64,000 nt of DNA. Origin: Pseudomonas sp. S35 (GTDB taxonomy: Bacteria > Pseudomonadota > Gammaproteobacteria > Pseudomonadales > Pseudomonadaceae). The stretch lies in NCBI RefSeq assembly GCF_009866765.1, contig NZ_CP019431.1, positions 6,344,001 through 6,408,000 of the forward strand, written 5' to 3'. The notes below the pieces were generated by a model, which made no database searches, was not told the DNA's origin, and saw only the letters and a program-made list of their open reading frames with translations. A program made the position numbers and the translations under genes. This document shows positions 38,374 to 46,166 of this stretch, piece by piece (within the stretch, counting starts at the first letter, position 1; every line of letters starts with the position of its first letter).

Positions 38374-39120
38374 TCAATCCCTGAAAACAAAAGTCTCATG
38401 TTCTACATGACGCTCTTTATCACGCGCACGTTCCCATGTAGTGTTTAAAATTATACGTACCACATCCTGAGTTAATGGCTTTACACGATGCAGCGTTGTA
38501 TCTGCCTTTAAAAGATATACGTCTCCCGTCACATGAAAGTATGAGTCGATAGTATTTTCTACCAACAGACGTTCTATTCTGGAATTCTTCTTATCCCAGT
38601 TCGTGTGCGGCACACACTCTAGCAATCCTCCAGATTCTATACTTGGGGCTTCTACGACCCAAATAATTGTGTACGGATAGTCTCCCCAGTGCCATCCATG
38701 TGTATCTCCCGCTTTATGTTGACTATTAATGATATAGTTATCCCATCTCCACGGTGTAGGGATGACCTCCTCCTTCACAATACTTCGAATCAAACTCAAC
38801 AAATATTTTGATTTATAGGCAGTCGGGATATATTTTCCAAACTTTTCAATATCATCGCGAGTGACATTACTCAGATAACGCGGCGTATTGCCAGTTGATT
38901 CGATCAGAAGATCACGCCGTTTTGAATGATTAGCCAATAAGCATTTCACGTCGGTGATGATTTCATCTCGTACCATCGGATCAATCAAATGATTAATCTT
39001 CAAATAACCATCCCGAGCAAATCGGTGCTGCTCCCAAAACATGTCGTGACCGGTATAGGGTTCACTATTAAGAATATCCATCTGCACTTGATTGATATCA
39101 AACGATCTAGATTCACTCAT
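38374..39120 (-). CDS. BesD-like Fe(II)/2-oxoglutarate amino-acid halogenase candidate
   Basis: The 248-residue protein has the cupin core of the PhyH-like dioxygenases. Residues 140-150 read THGWHWGDYPY: H144 is followed at +2 by G146 where hydroxylases have Asp or Glu, the HXG halogenase motif. The distal His is H211 (TTLHRVKPL). BesD residues as I recall them (R74, H134, H137, G139, D140, H204, N219, T221) all map at a constant offset of +7 (R81, H141, H144, G146, D147, H211, N226, T228). BesD E120 becomes D127, and its C-terminal Trp is not obvious. It should chlorinate a free amino acid; which one is open. First gene of the operon; GGAG lies eleven bases before the ATG. Confidence 0.8.
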   Translation of the reverse strand: MSESRSFDINQVQMDILNSEPYTGHDMFWEQHRFARDGYLKINHLIDPMVRDEIITDVKCLLANHSKRRDLLIESTGNTPRYLSNVTRDDIEKFGKYIPTAYKSKYLLSLIRSIVKEEVIPTPWRWDNYIINSQHKAGDTHGWHWGDYPYTIIWVVEAPSIESGGLLECVPHTNWDKKNSRIERLLVENTIDSYFHVTGDVYLLKADTTLHRVKPLTQDVVRIILNTTWERARDKERHVEHETFVFRD

Positions 39121-39544
39121 CAGATTTATATCTCCGGGTAAGACATCAGTACAACCGTATTAAGCTCAAATGGATCCTATCCAATTTCAACTACCGGATA
39201 AATGACAGCCGAGCATTTCAGTCATGCTCGAAACGAGGGAATTAGAAACACTTCTGAAAAATCGCACCCGCACAATCATTACGCATGGTTGAACGTCACG
39301 GTAAGAGCGGCTTGGCCCTCTGTTACGTCAAAGCACAGTTATGTATCGCGGACACTTTTCCCGACAAGAAAGTTTGCGTACAAAGGCAAAACCATACCCG
39401 TATGGTTGGTTTGGTTGGCTGAGAATAATAGATATGCGGCCCCTAATAACCTCATCCGGTGTCGCTTCTGCCCAATATTCGACCAAGAATCTGAGCAATA
39501 GGACAAACGTATGATGAGTCTCGAACACCCACACACTCACATAT
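39121..39544. other. Upstream region of the biosynthetic operon
   Basis: This stretch of about 420 bp has no supported gene; 99- and 117-codon frames here carry no family signature. The minus-strand operon promoter should be here, but I see no strong -35/-10 pair. A palindrome at 39210-39230 may be an operator. Confidence 0.45.
39210..39230. promoter_or_regulatory. Palindrome upstream of the halogenase operon
   Basis: CGAGCAT-TTCAGTC-ATGCTCG is a perfect seven-base dyad about 90 bp before the halogenase start. It may bind the LysR protein or act as a hairpin; neither is proven. Confidence 0.4.
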
Positions 39545-39760
39545 ACCTTCACTGATTTATTGGTCCGAGTAATCCTCAGCCTGCATGGGCTAAAACACAG
39601 AACATCGGGAGTTGCCGCTAGCATGGTGTTGGCGCGACACCTTGTCGATGTCTTCGAAAGACATGTGCCGATCATCGCCACAGCGATAGTTTCAGTAGTC
39701 GGAGTGGCGGTGTTCTTTTTATCGAACCGTGGATTGGCCCAACGCGCCTACTACAAGGGT
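39545..39760 (+). pseudogene. Decayed fragment of an ABC-transporter TM-like gene
   Basis: The fragment's translation (VLARHLVDVFERHVPIIATA, then IVSVVGVAVF) aligns with residues of the intact gene at about 40900-41080 (VLAREFVDFFEKHVPIIATA). It has no start or stop of its own and joins directly to a comM fragment. Confidence 0.8.
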
Positions 39761-39768
39761 GCTGTGCG

Positions 39769-39890
39769 CTACGCTCGGCCCATCGACTGCTCAAAGTCGC
39801 GCGTACCCCAGCGGACCTTGAGCAAGTAGAATGTATCGCTCGCCATATTTGGCGAAGGCACTACAGTACCAACCGGCAGCAGTTGGCTAA
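39769..39890 (+). pseudogene. comM: Second, decayed 3' end of comM
   Basis: About 120 bp match comM 31660-31773 at roughly 80 percent, with one base deleted (CATATTT against CATCATTT), ending in-frame style at ALQYQPAAVG-TAA. It overlaps the tetR 3' end. It is probably a relic of the comM end that originally faced tetR. Confidence 0.85.
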
Positions 39891-40472
39891 CAGCGGTCGG
39901 GAGAAACCCAGTAGCAGCCTCGCCACTTCCAGCACCTCATCCAACACTGCTTCTGCCGACTCGGCGGAAGGCTTGAGCATCAGGTCATCGGCATACCCCA
40001 TTGCCAGCGCGAATATCTGGCGCGCAGCGCGTTGAGGCGATTGGCAACGAAAGACCTCAGCCGCAACGCCACACTCGATCACCTCGGCGAGCATGCTTTG
40101 CCATCGGGCGTTGATCACCAGGTAAGCCTGGGCCATTTGCGCATCGTGCATGGCCTCATCCCAGGCATCCAGCCACAGCGCCCATCCCGCATCAGCGGTG
40201 CTTGGCAGGCAGTCGCTCAAGAACCCCACAAGCGCCTCCAGAGGCGGCGCATCCGCCAACGGTTCGCGCACTTCATCCAATTGTTCATTGGCAAAACGCA
40301 CGAAGGCTTCGCGGCGCAACTCATTCCAGTCGCTGAAGTAGTGATAGACGTGGCTACGGGATAAGCCGGCATGCTCGGCCAGATCGCGGGTGGATACATC
40401 GGCAAAACCCTTGCTGCGAAACAGCTCCAGGGCGGCGGTGATGATCTGGTCTTTACGGTCGATACGCGACAT
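39861..40472 (-). CDS. TetR-family transcriptional regulator
   Basis: The 203-residue protein has an N-terminal helix-turn-helix (DQIITAALELFRSKGFADVS, then DLAEHAGLSRSHVYHYF) and a ligand-binding helical domain. ATG 40470-40472 is preferred over an upstream start lying in the operator region. Its last ten codons overlap the comM relic. It probably represses itself and the divergent gene. Confidence 0.9.
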   Translation of the reverse strand: MSRIDRKDQIITAALELFRSKGFADVSTRDLAEHAGLSRSHVYHYFSDWNELRREAFVRFANEQLDEVREPLADAPPLEALVGFLSDCLPSTADAGWALWLDAWDEAMHDAQMAQAYLVINARWQSMLAEVIECGVAAEVFRCQSPQRAARQIFALAMGYADDLMLKPSAESAEAVLDEVLEVARLLLGFSRPLLANCCRLVL

Positions 40473-40515
40473 AGGCAATTCCTTCGAGCACCGACAGATA
40501 AGCGGCGCTTGATTT

Positions 40516-40553
40516 TTGAGCGATCGCTCAAAGATACTTGAGCAGTCGCTCAA
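40516..40553. promoter_or_regulatory. Twin 16-bp palindromic operators for TetR
   Basis: TTGAGCGATCGCTCAA (40516-40531) and TTGAGCAGTCGCTCAA (40538-40553) lie 22 bases apart, about two helix turns, in the divergent promoter region. This is the usual layout of TetR operators. Confidence 0.8.
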
Positions 40554-40584
40554 GGATAGCGTCTATCAACCCCTTGGTGCACCC

Positions 40585-41499
40585 ATGACATCCCTCACCC
40601 CTCAGGTTCTGATCGAAGAAAGCAAGAGAATCGGCCAACAGTCCGCCAGCCAGACGCTCAAGTCCATTGCCAAAGCCTATCCCGCAAAACTGTTCTGCAC
40701 CTTGTCACCGGTGGCACTTGAGAACGCGTTGTTGCTGGCCTATCCGCTGTTAGCCGGGTTTGCGGTGGACTCGATTATCCGTGGATACGCCAGTAGCGCG
40801 CAGTTCTACGCCCTCGTCGTCATGGCGTTATGGGTGGTCGGGGCCGCGCGGCGTGCACTGGATGCCAGCACCTTCACACAGATCTACGCCGACCTTGCAG
40901 TACCGGTGATCCTCAATCAGCGCCAGCAGAACCACAGCACATCGAAATCCGCTGCACGGGTGGTGCTCGCGCGGGAGTTCGTCGACTTTTTTGAAAAGCA
41001 CGTGCCGATTATCGCCACGGCACTGGTGTCGATAGTCGGTGCTGCGGTGATGCTGATCGTGATCGAGCCCTGGGTCGGCCTGGCGTGCCTGGCCGCACTG
41101 CTGCTGTGCATCACGCTGCTGCCACGCGTTGCCCAACGCAACCAGGAGCTGCATGAGCGCCTGAATGATCGCCTGGAGAAAGAAATCGGCCTGGTGGAAA
41201 AGGTTGGCGCCCCCACCGTGCGACGCCACTACCACGTGCTGTCACGCCTGCGCATCTGGCTGTCAGACCGTGAGGCTGCAGCGTATCTGTTCCTCGGTAC
41301 GCTGGCGGCATTGTTGTTTGTGGTTGCAATCTGTCAGTTGGCGTTGTCGCCGGCGGTCAAGGCCGGCCACATCTACGCGGTCATGACCTACCTGTGGACC
41401 TTCGTCACCAGCATGGATGAAGCGCCAGGGATGGTCGATCAACTGGCGCGACTCAAAGATATTGGCAAGCGCGTGGACCACAGGCTCGGAGACCACTGA
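40585..41499 (+). CDS. ABC-transporter six-TM domain protein without ATPase domain
   Basis: The 304-residue protein matches an exporter-type ABC transmembrane domain (ENALLLAYPLLAGFAVDSII, HVPIIATALVSIVGAAVMLI) but ends before any nucleotide-binding domain, and no ATPase gene is adjacent. The start at 40585 lies after the operators. It is probably controlled by the divergent TetR. Function is unknown. Confidence 0.8.
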   Translation: MTSLTPQVLIEESKRIGQQSASQTLKSIAKAYPAKLFCTLSPVALENALLLAYPLLAGFAVDSIIRGYASSAQFYALVVMALWVVGAARRALDASTFTQIYADLAVPVILNQRQQNHSTSKSAARVVLAREFVDFFEKHVPIIATALVSIVGAAVMLIVIEPWVGLACLAALLLCITLLPRVAQRNQELHERLNDRLEKEIGLVEKVGAPTVRRHYHVLSRLRIWLSDREAAAYLFLGTLAALLFVVAICQLALSPAVKAGHIYAVMTYLWTFVTSMDEAPGMVDQLARLKDIGKRVDHRLGDH

Positions 41500-41502
41500 A
41501 CC

Positions 41503-43479
41503 TCAACGAAACCTGTCAACCTCATGCCGCAAGCCCGCCGCCAATGTCTCCAGTTCCTTGGCAGTAATCGCCAGGTTCGACACCACCTCACGCTGCTCGC
41601 TGTTAGCCAGCGCGATGCTCTGCAAGTTGCTGCTGAGCAAGGTCGCGGTGCTGCTCTGCTCTTGGGTGGCGGTGGTGATCGCGGCGAATTGCTGGCCGGC
41701 CGAGCGGCTCTGCTCATCAATGCGCGCCAGGGCCGAGGCTACGTCGGCGTTGCGCGACAAGCCTTCCTGCATCAGCGTGTTGCCGTGTTCCATAGTGCTG
41801 ATGGCGTTACCGGTTTCCCGCTGGATGCTCTGGATCATCCCGGAAATTTCATCGGTGGCTTCGCGGGTGCGCGATGCCAGGTTGCGTACTTCATCAGCCA
41901 CCACGGCAAACCCACGGCCCTGTTCACCGGCGCGTGCAGCCTCGATGGCCGCGTTGAGCGCCAACAGGTTGGTCTGTTCGGCGATGGACGTGATCACACC
42001 GACGATGCCGCCGATTTCCTGGGAGCGCTGGCCCAGGGTATTGATCACTGTGGCCGTGCTGTTCAGCGCGGTCGCGATATGTTCCAGCGACGACGACGCC
42101 TCCTGCATCGAATTGCGACCAATGCGGGTTTGCTGGGCATTTTCTTGGGCCAGGCGCTCGGTGTTGCCCATGTTGTCGGCAATGTTCAGCGAGGTGGCAC
42201 TGAACTCTTCCACCGCGCCGGCCATGCTGGTGATTTCGCCGGACTGCTGCTCCATGCCGTCATAGGCCCCACCGGACAGACCGGACAACGCCTGGGCCCG
42301 ACTATTGACCTCCTCGGCCGCCTTGCGGATATGGGAAACCATCGTCGACAGCGCTTCACCCATCTGGTTGAAGCTGCGCGCCAGTTGGCCGATTTCGTCA
42401 TGGCTGGATACGTTGAGGCGTGCGCTCAAGTCGCCCGCGCCCAAGGCTTCGGCCTGGCGTACCAAGTCACTCAGCGGTTGCAGCTTGCTGCGCAGCAGCC
42501 ACACCGTGGCGCCCACTGCCAGCAACATCGCCAGCACGCTGCCGATCACCAGGCGAATGCCCACCGCCCAGGTCACTGCGCGGATTTCAGCTTTCGGCAT
42601 GCTCGCGACCACAGCCCAAGGGCCACCGTCGAACGGCACCGAAACACTGTAGAAATCTTCGTTCTTGTCGCTCCAGAAGTGGCCTTTGCCTGGGGTCTTG
42701 GCCAGGTCCAGCATCACCGCAACCGACTGGTCCAACGCCTGCACACCCGCCGGCGGCACCAACCAGCGCTTCTGCTCGTCGAGCAACGCCAGGGAACCGG
42801 TCTGGCCGATGCGAAAGCGCTTGAGGTTCTCGAACTGAGCGGCCTGAGCGTCGGTGTAGTCAAAACCGATGAACAGCACGGCGATCACTTTGCCGCGGGT
42901 GTCGCGTACGGGGCTGTACTGGGTCATGTAGGAGCGGTCGAACAACACCGCGCGGCCAATATACGCCTGGCCACCGAGCACACGCTGGTAAGCCGGCCCC
43001 TGGCGATCCAGCACGGTGCCGATCGCGCGACTGCCGTCCTGCTTGGTCAGGGAGGTGCTGATGCGGATAAAGTCGTCGCCGCTGCGCACAAATACCGTGG
43101 CCACGCCGCCGGACATCTGCTTGAACTCGTCAACTTCGGTGAAGTTGTTGTTGAGCACTTCGCTGCCCAGCAACAGGCTCGGGGTCTGAACCCCAGCCAC
43201 CGCGACCGGCTGATCGGCCTGCACCGTCAACCCGGCGCTGAAGCGCTTCTCGAACAACCCCGTCAGGCGCTGGGTGCTCTCGCGCAACGTGCTGTGGAAG
43301 GTATTGAGTTGGTCGGCAAGCAAGCGCGCCTCGCTGGCCAGGTGCTCCTCGCGGGTATCGAGGTTGGCGGAATCGAGGGAACGCAAGGCGAAAACAGTAC
43401 TGCCGCTGATGACGACAGCCAAAATCACGGCTAACGCGAGACCTAACTGGGAGGCAATCCGGGCGCGAGGTTGAGACAT
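41503..43479 (-). CDS. Methyl-accepting chemotaxis protein with Cache sensor
   Basis: The 658-residue protein has a first TM helix (about 12-32), a periplasmic Cache3/Cache2-type sensor (about 33-300), a second TM (about 305-327), HAMP, and a signalling domain whose hairpin tip reads [19 protein letters not shown]. It directs CheA/CheW for chemotaxis. No CheB/CheR pentapeptide is present at the C-terminus. The ligand is unknown. It converges with the ABC-like gene, three bases apart. Confidence 0.93.
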   Translation of the reverse strand: MSQPRARIASQLGLALAVILAVVISGSTVFALRSLDSANLDTREEHLASEARLLADQLNTFHSTLRESTQRLTGLFEKRFSAGLTVQADQPVAVAGVQTPSLLLGSEVLNNNFTEVDEFKQMSGGVATVFVRSGDDFIRISTSLTKQDGSRAIGTVLDRQGPAYQRVLGGQAYIGRAVLFDRSYMTQYSPVRDTRGKVIAVLFIGFDYTDAQAAQFENLKRFRIGQTGSLALLDEQKRWLVPPAGVQALDQSVAVMLDLAKTPGKGHFWSDKNEDFYSVSVPFDGGPWAVVASMPKAEIRAVTWAVGIRLVIGSVLAMLLAVGATVWLLRSKLQPLSDLVRQAEALGAGDLSARLNVSSHDEIGQLARSFNQMGEALSTMVSHIRKAAEEVNSRAQALSGLSGGAYDGMEQQSGEITSMAGAVEEFSATSLNIADNMGNTERLAQENAQQTRIGRNSMQEASSSLEHIATALNSTATVINTLGQRSQEIGGIVGVITSIAEQTNLLALNAAIEAARAGEQGRGFAVVADEVRNLASRTREATDEISGMIQSIQRETGNAISTMEHGNTLMQEGLSRNADVASALARIDEQSRSAGQQFAAITTATQEQSSTATLLSSNLQSIALANSEQREVVSNLAITAKELETLAAGLRHEVDRFR

Positions 43480-43656
43480 GACAGCTCCTGGCCGAGGCCA
43501 GGATCATCCTGATCTCATAGCGCTGCTCGGCAAATTATCTGGTGGGAAACGTTGGTGCACGATGGTTCCAACACACCTACTTCGGCGGCGTTTTGCAATA
43601 CTTGAGCGAATCGCAGGGGTATCACGCAAACGGTTGCGTCGCTGAGTCAAAACCCC

Positions 43657-44577
43657 TCAATTGAGCCGTTCGACGTCGGGTAAAACCATGGCCTGCACCT
43701 CGCTCTGGAGGAAATCCGCCAGACGCCGCAAGCGCTCACCGCCTGGACGGGTTTTCGGCCACACCAAATAGTAATTTTCCCCACTCGCTACCGCAGTCGG
43801 CCACGGCAAGCTCAAGCGCCCCTGCGCCACATCCTCGGCCACCATCAGCAGGTCGCCCATCGACACGCCATAACCGCGGGCGGCGGCGATCATGCCCAGC
43901 TCCAAGGTATCGAACACCTGCCCGCCTTTGAGCGACACCTGGGACGATAGCCCCATGCGCTCCAGCCAATTGCGCCAGTCTCGGCGGTCGGGTGTGGGGT
44001 GCAGTAACTCGGCGCCGGCCAGGCGGGTCACGTCCCAAGGACCGTCGTTCAACAGGTTCGGTGCACCCACCGGAATCAACAGCTCGGGGAACAGATAGCA
44101 GGCTTCCCAATCCGCTGGAAAATGCCCGTAGCTCAATAACACCGCGCAATCGAACGGCTCCTGGTTGAAGTCCACCTCGTCCACGCTCATCCAGGCGCTG
44201 GTCAGTTGCACCTCATTGCCCGGCTGTAACGCCCGGAAGCGACTGAGCCGCGCCAACAGCCAACGCATGGTCAGGGTGGAAGGCGCCTTCATGCGCAGGA
44301 TGTCATCTTCAGCGTTCAAGGTATGGCAGGCCCGCTCCAGCGCCGCGAACCCCTCGCGCACACCGGGCAACAGCAGGCGCGCCGCTTCCGTGAGCTGGAG
44401 GTTGCGGCCGCTGCGTTGGAACAGGCGGCAGGCAAAATGCTCTTCGAGCGTGCGGATATGTCGGCTCACCGCACTTTGGGTGATCGACAGTTCTTCGGCG
44501 GCGCGGGTGAAGGAATTGTGCCGGGAGGCCGCTTCAAATGCCCGCAGGGCATAAAGCGGAGGAAGACGACGAGACAT
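43657..44577 (-). CDS. LysR-family regulator, GcvA type
   Basis: The 306-residue protein starts MSRRLPPLYALRAFEAASRH, typical of the GcvA/AmpR group, then the helix-turn-helix SFTRAAEELSITQSAVSRHI and a substrate domain. The upstream in-frame extension of 32 residues is not family-like. It is divergent from the MATE gene, which it may regulate. Confidence 0.88.
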   Translation of the reverse strand: MSRRLPPLYALRAFEAASRHNSFTRAAEELSITQSAVSRHIRTLEEHFACRLFQRSGRNLQLTEAARLLLPGVREGFAALERACHTLNAEDDILRMKAPSTLTMRWLLARLSRFRALQPGNEVQLTSAWMSVDEVDFNQEPFDCAVLLSYGHFPADWEACYLFPELLIPVGAPNLLNDGPWDVTRLAGAELLHPTPDRRDWRNWLERMGLSSQVSLKGGQVFDTLELGMIAAARGYGVSMGDLLMVAEDVAQGRLSLPWPTAVASGENYYLVWPKTRPGGERLRRLADFLQSEVQAMVLPDVERLN

Positions 44578-44729
44578 AGGGAAAGCTCCGACAGCACGAT
44601 GACAAAACCCTACCAGAATAAATCCAGCATGAGTTTTAATCATGCGAATGATCGCTTTTATCCCTTTGTGCAATGGGCTGAGAGCGCCGAGAATCGAACC
44701 CTCCCCAACCCTCTGACCTTCTGAGCGTG

Positions 44730-46133
44730 ATGATCATGCAGCATCCGGCACGTACCGAACTCTGGGCCATTCTGCGGCTGTCAGGGCCGTTGATTGCCTC
44801 GCAGTTGGCGCACATGCTGATGGTGCTGACCGACACCCTGATGATGGCGCGCCTGAGCCCCGAGGCTTTGGCCGGTGGTGGCCTGGGTGCGGCGAGCTAT
44901 TCGTTCGTGTCCATTTTCTGCATCGGCGTGATTGCCGCCGTGGGCACCCTGGTGGCTATCCGGCACGGCGCTGGCGACATCGAAGGCGCCACCCGCCTGA
45001 CCCAGGCCGGGCTCTGGCTCGCCTGGCTGATGGCCCTGGCGGCGGCGTTGCTGCTGTGGAACCTCAAGCCGGTGCTGCTGATGTTCGGCCAGACCGACAC
45101 CAACGTGCAGTCGGCGGGGCAATTTCTGACCCTGTTGCCGTTCGCCCTGCCCGGCTACCTGAGCTTCATGGCCTTGCGCGGCTTCACCAGTGCCATCGGC
45201 AAGGCCACCCCGGTGATGGTGATCAGCCTTGGCGGTACGGTGCTCAACTACCTGCTCAACCACGCCTTGATCGAAGGCATGTTCGGCCTGCCGAAACTCG
45301 GCTTGTTGGGCATTGGCCTGGTCACCGCCATCGTCGCCAATGGCATGGCCCTGACACTGATGTGGTACATCCGCAGCAACCGCGCTTACGCCGCCTACCC
45401 GTTGAGCGCCGGCCTGCTGCGCCTCAACACTCAGTATCTGCGCGAGTTGTGGCGCCTGGGCCTGCCGATTGGCGGCACCTATGCGGTGGAAGTCGGGTTG
45501 TTTGCCTTTGCCGCGCTGTGCATGGGCACCATGGGCAGCACGCAATTGGCGGCGCATCAGATTGCCCTGCAGATCGTCTCGGTAGCCTTCATGGTGCCGG
45601 CTGGCATGTCCTACGCCGTCACCATGCGTATCGGCCAGCATTACGGCGCTGGGCAGTTGCTGCAGGCGCGCATGGCCGGCCGCGTCGGCATCGGTTTTGG
45701 CGCAACGGTGATGTTGGGGTTTGCCGTGGTGCTGTGGCTGTTTTCCGACCCGCTGATCGGGCTGTTCCTCGACCATGACGACCCGGCGTTCCATGAGGTG
45801 ATCGTGCTCGCCGTCAGCCTGCTGGCCGTCGCGGCATGGTTCGAGCTGTTCGACGGCGTGCAGACCATCGCGATGGGCTGCATCCGTGGGCTCAAGGACG
45901 CCAAGACCACCTTCCTGGTGGGCTTGGGCTGCTACTGGTTGATCGGCGCGCCTTCGGCCTGGCTGATGGCCTTCACCCTGGGTTGGGGGCCGACGGGGGT
46001 GTGGTGGGGATTGGCGCTGGGGTTGGCGTGTGCGGCTGTCAGCCTGACCTGGGCGTTTGAAGCGAAGATCAAGCGCATGATTCGCCAGGAGCCTGAGGTT
46101 CAAGCCTCGTTTCAGGCTGCACAAACAGAGTAA
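44730..46133 (+). CDS. MATE-family multidrug efflux protein (NorM-like)
   Basis: The product has about 467 residues with twelve helices and two MATE repeats (GPLIASQLAHMLMVLTDTLM near the N-terminus). It exports cationic drugs with Na+ or H+. The exact start is uncertain among GTG 44727, ATG 44730 and ATG 44736, because none has a strong ribosome site. Confidence 0.9.
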   Translation: MIMQHPARTELWAILRLSGPLIASQLAHMLMVLTDTLMMARLSPEALAGGGLGAASYSFVSIFCIGVIAAVGTLVAIRHGAGDIEGATRLTQAGLWLAWLMALAAALLLWNLKPVLLMFGQTDTNVQSAGQFLTLLPFALPGYLSFMALRGFTSAIGKATPVMVISLGGTVLNYLLNHALIEGMFGLPKLGLLGIGLVTAIVANGMALTLMWYIRSNRAYAAYPLSAGLLRLNTQYLRELWRLGLPIGGTYAVEVGLFAFAALCMGTMGSTQLAAHQIALQIVSVAFMVPAGMSYAVTMRIGQHYGAGQLLQARMAGRVGIGFGATVMLGFAVVLWLFSDPLIGLFLDHDDPAFHEVIVLAVSLLAVAAWFELFDGVQTIAMGCIRGLKDAKTTFLVGLGCYWLIGAPSAWLMAFTLGWGPTGVWWGLALGLACAAVSLTWAFEAKIKRMIRQEPEVQASFQAAQTE

Positions 46134-46165
46134 AAGCCCCCTCCCACAGTTGATTGGGTTTACAG
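46134..46165. repeat. Single REP half-site
   Basis: AAAAGCCCCCTCCCACAGTTG resembles one arm of a REP palindrome; no partner lies beside it. Confidence 0.5.
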
Positions 46166-46166
46166 G

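Noticed and set aside
39202..39501. 99-codon plus and overlapping minus frames upstream of the halogenase operon
   Set aside because: No signature, and composition is that of decayed DNA.
41524..43434. 636-codon plus frame opposite the chemoreceptor
   Set aside because: Antisense shadow; the MCP reading is unmistakable.
44640..44726. tRNA-like T-loop (GGTTCGATTC on the minus strand)
   Set aside because: The T-stem does not pair properly and no acceptor, D or anticodon arms can be folded.
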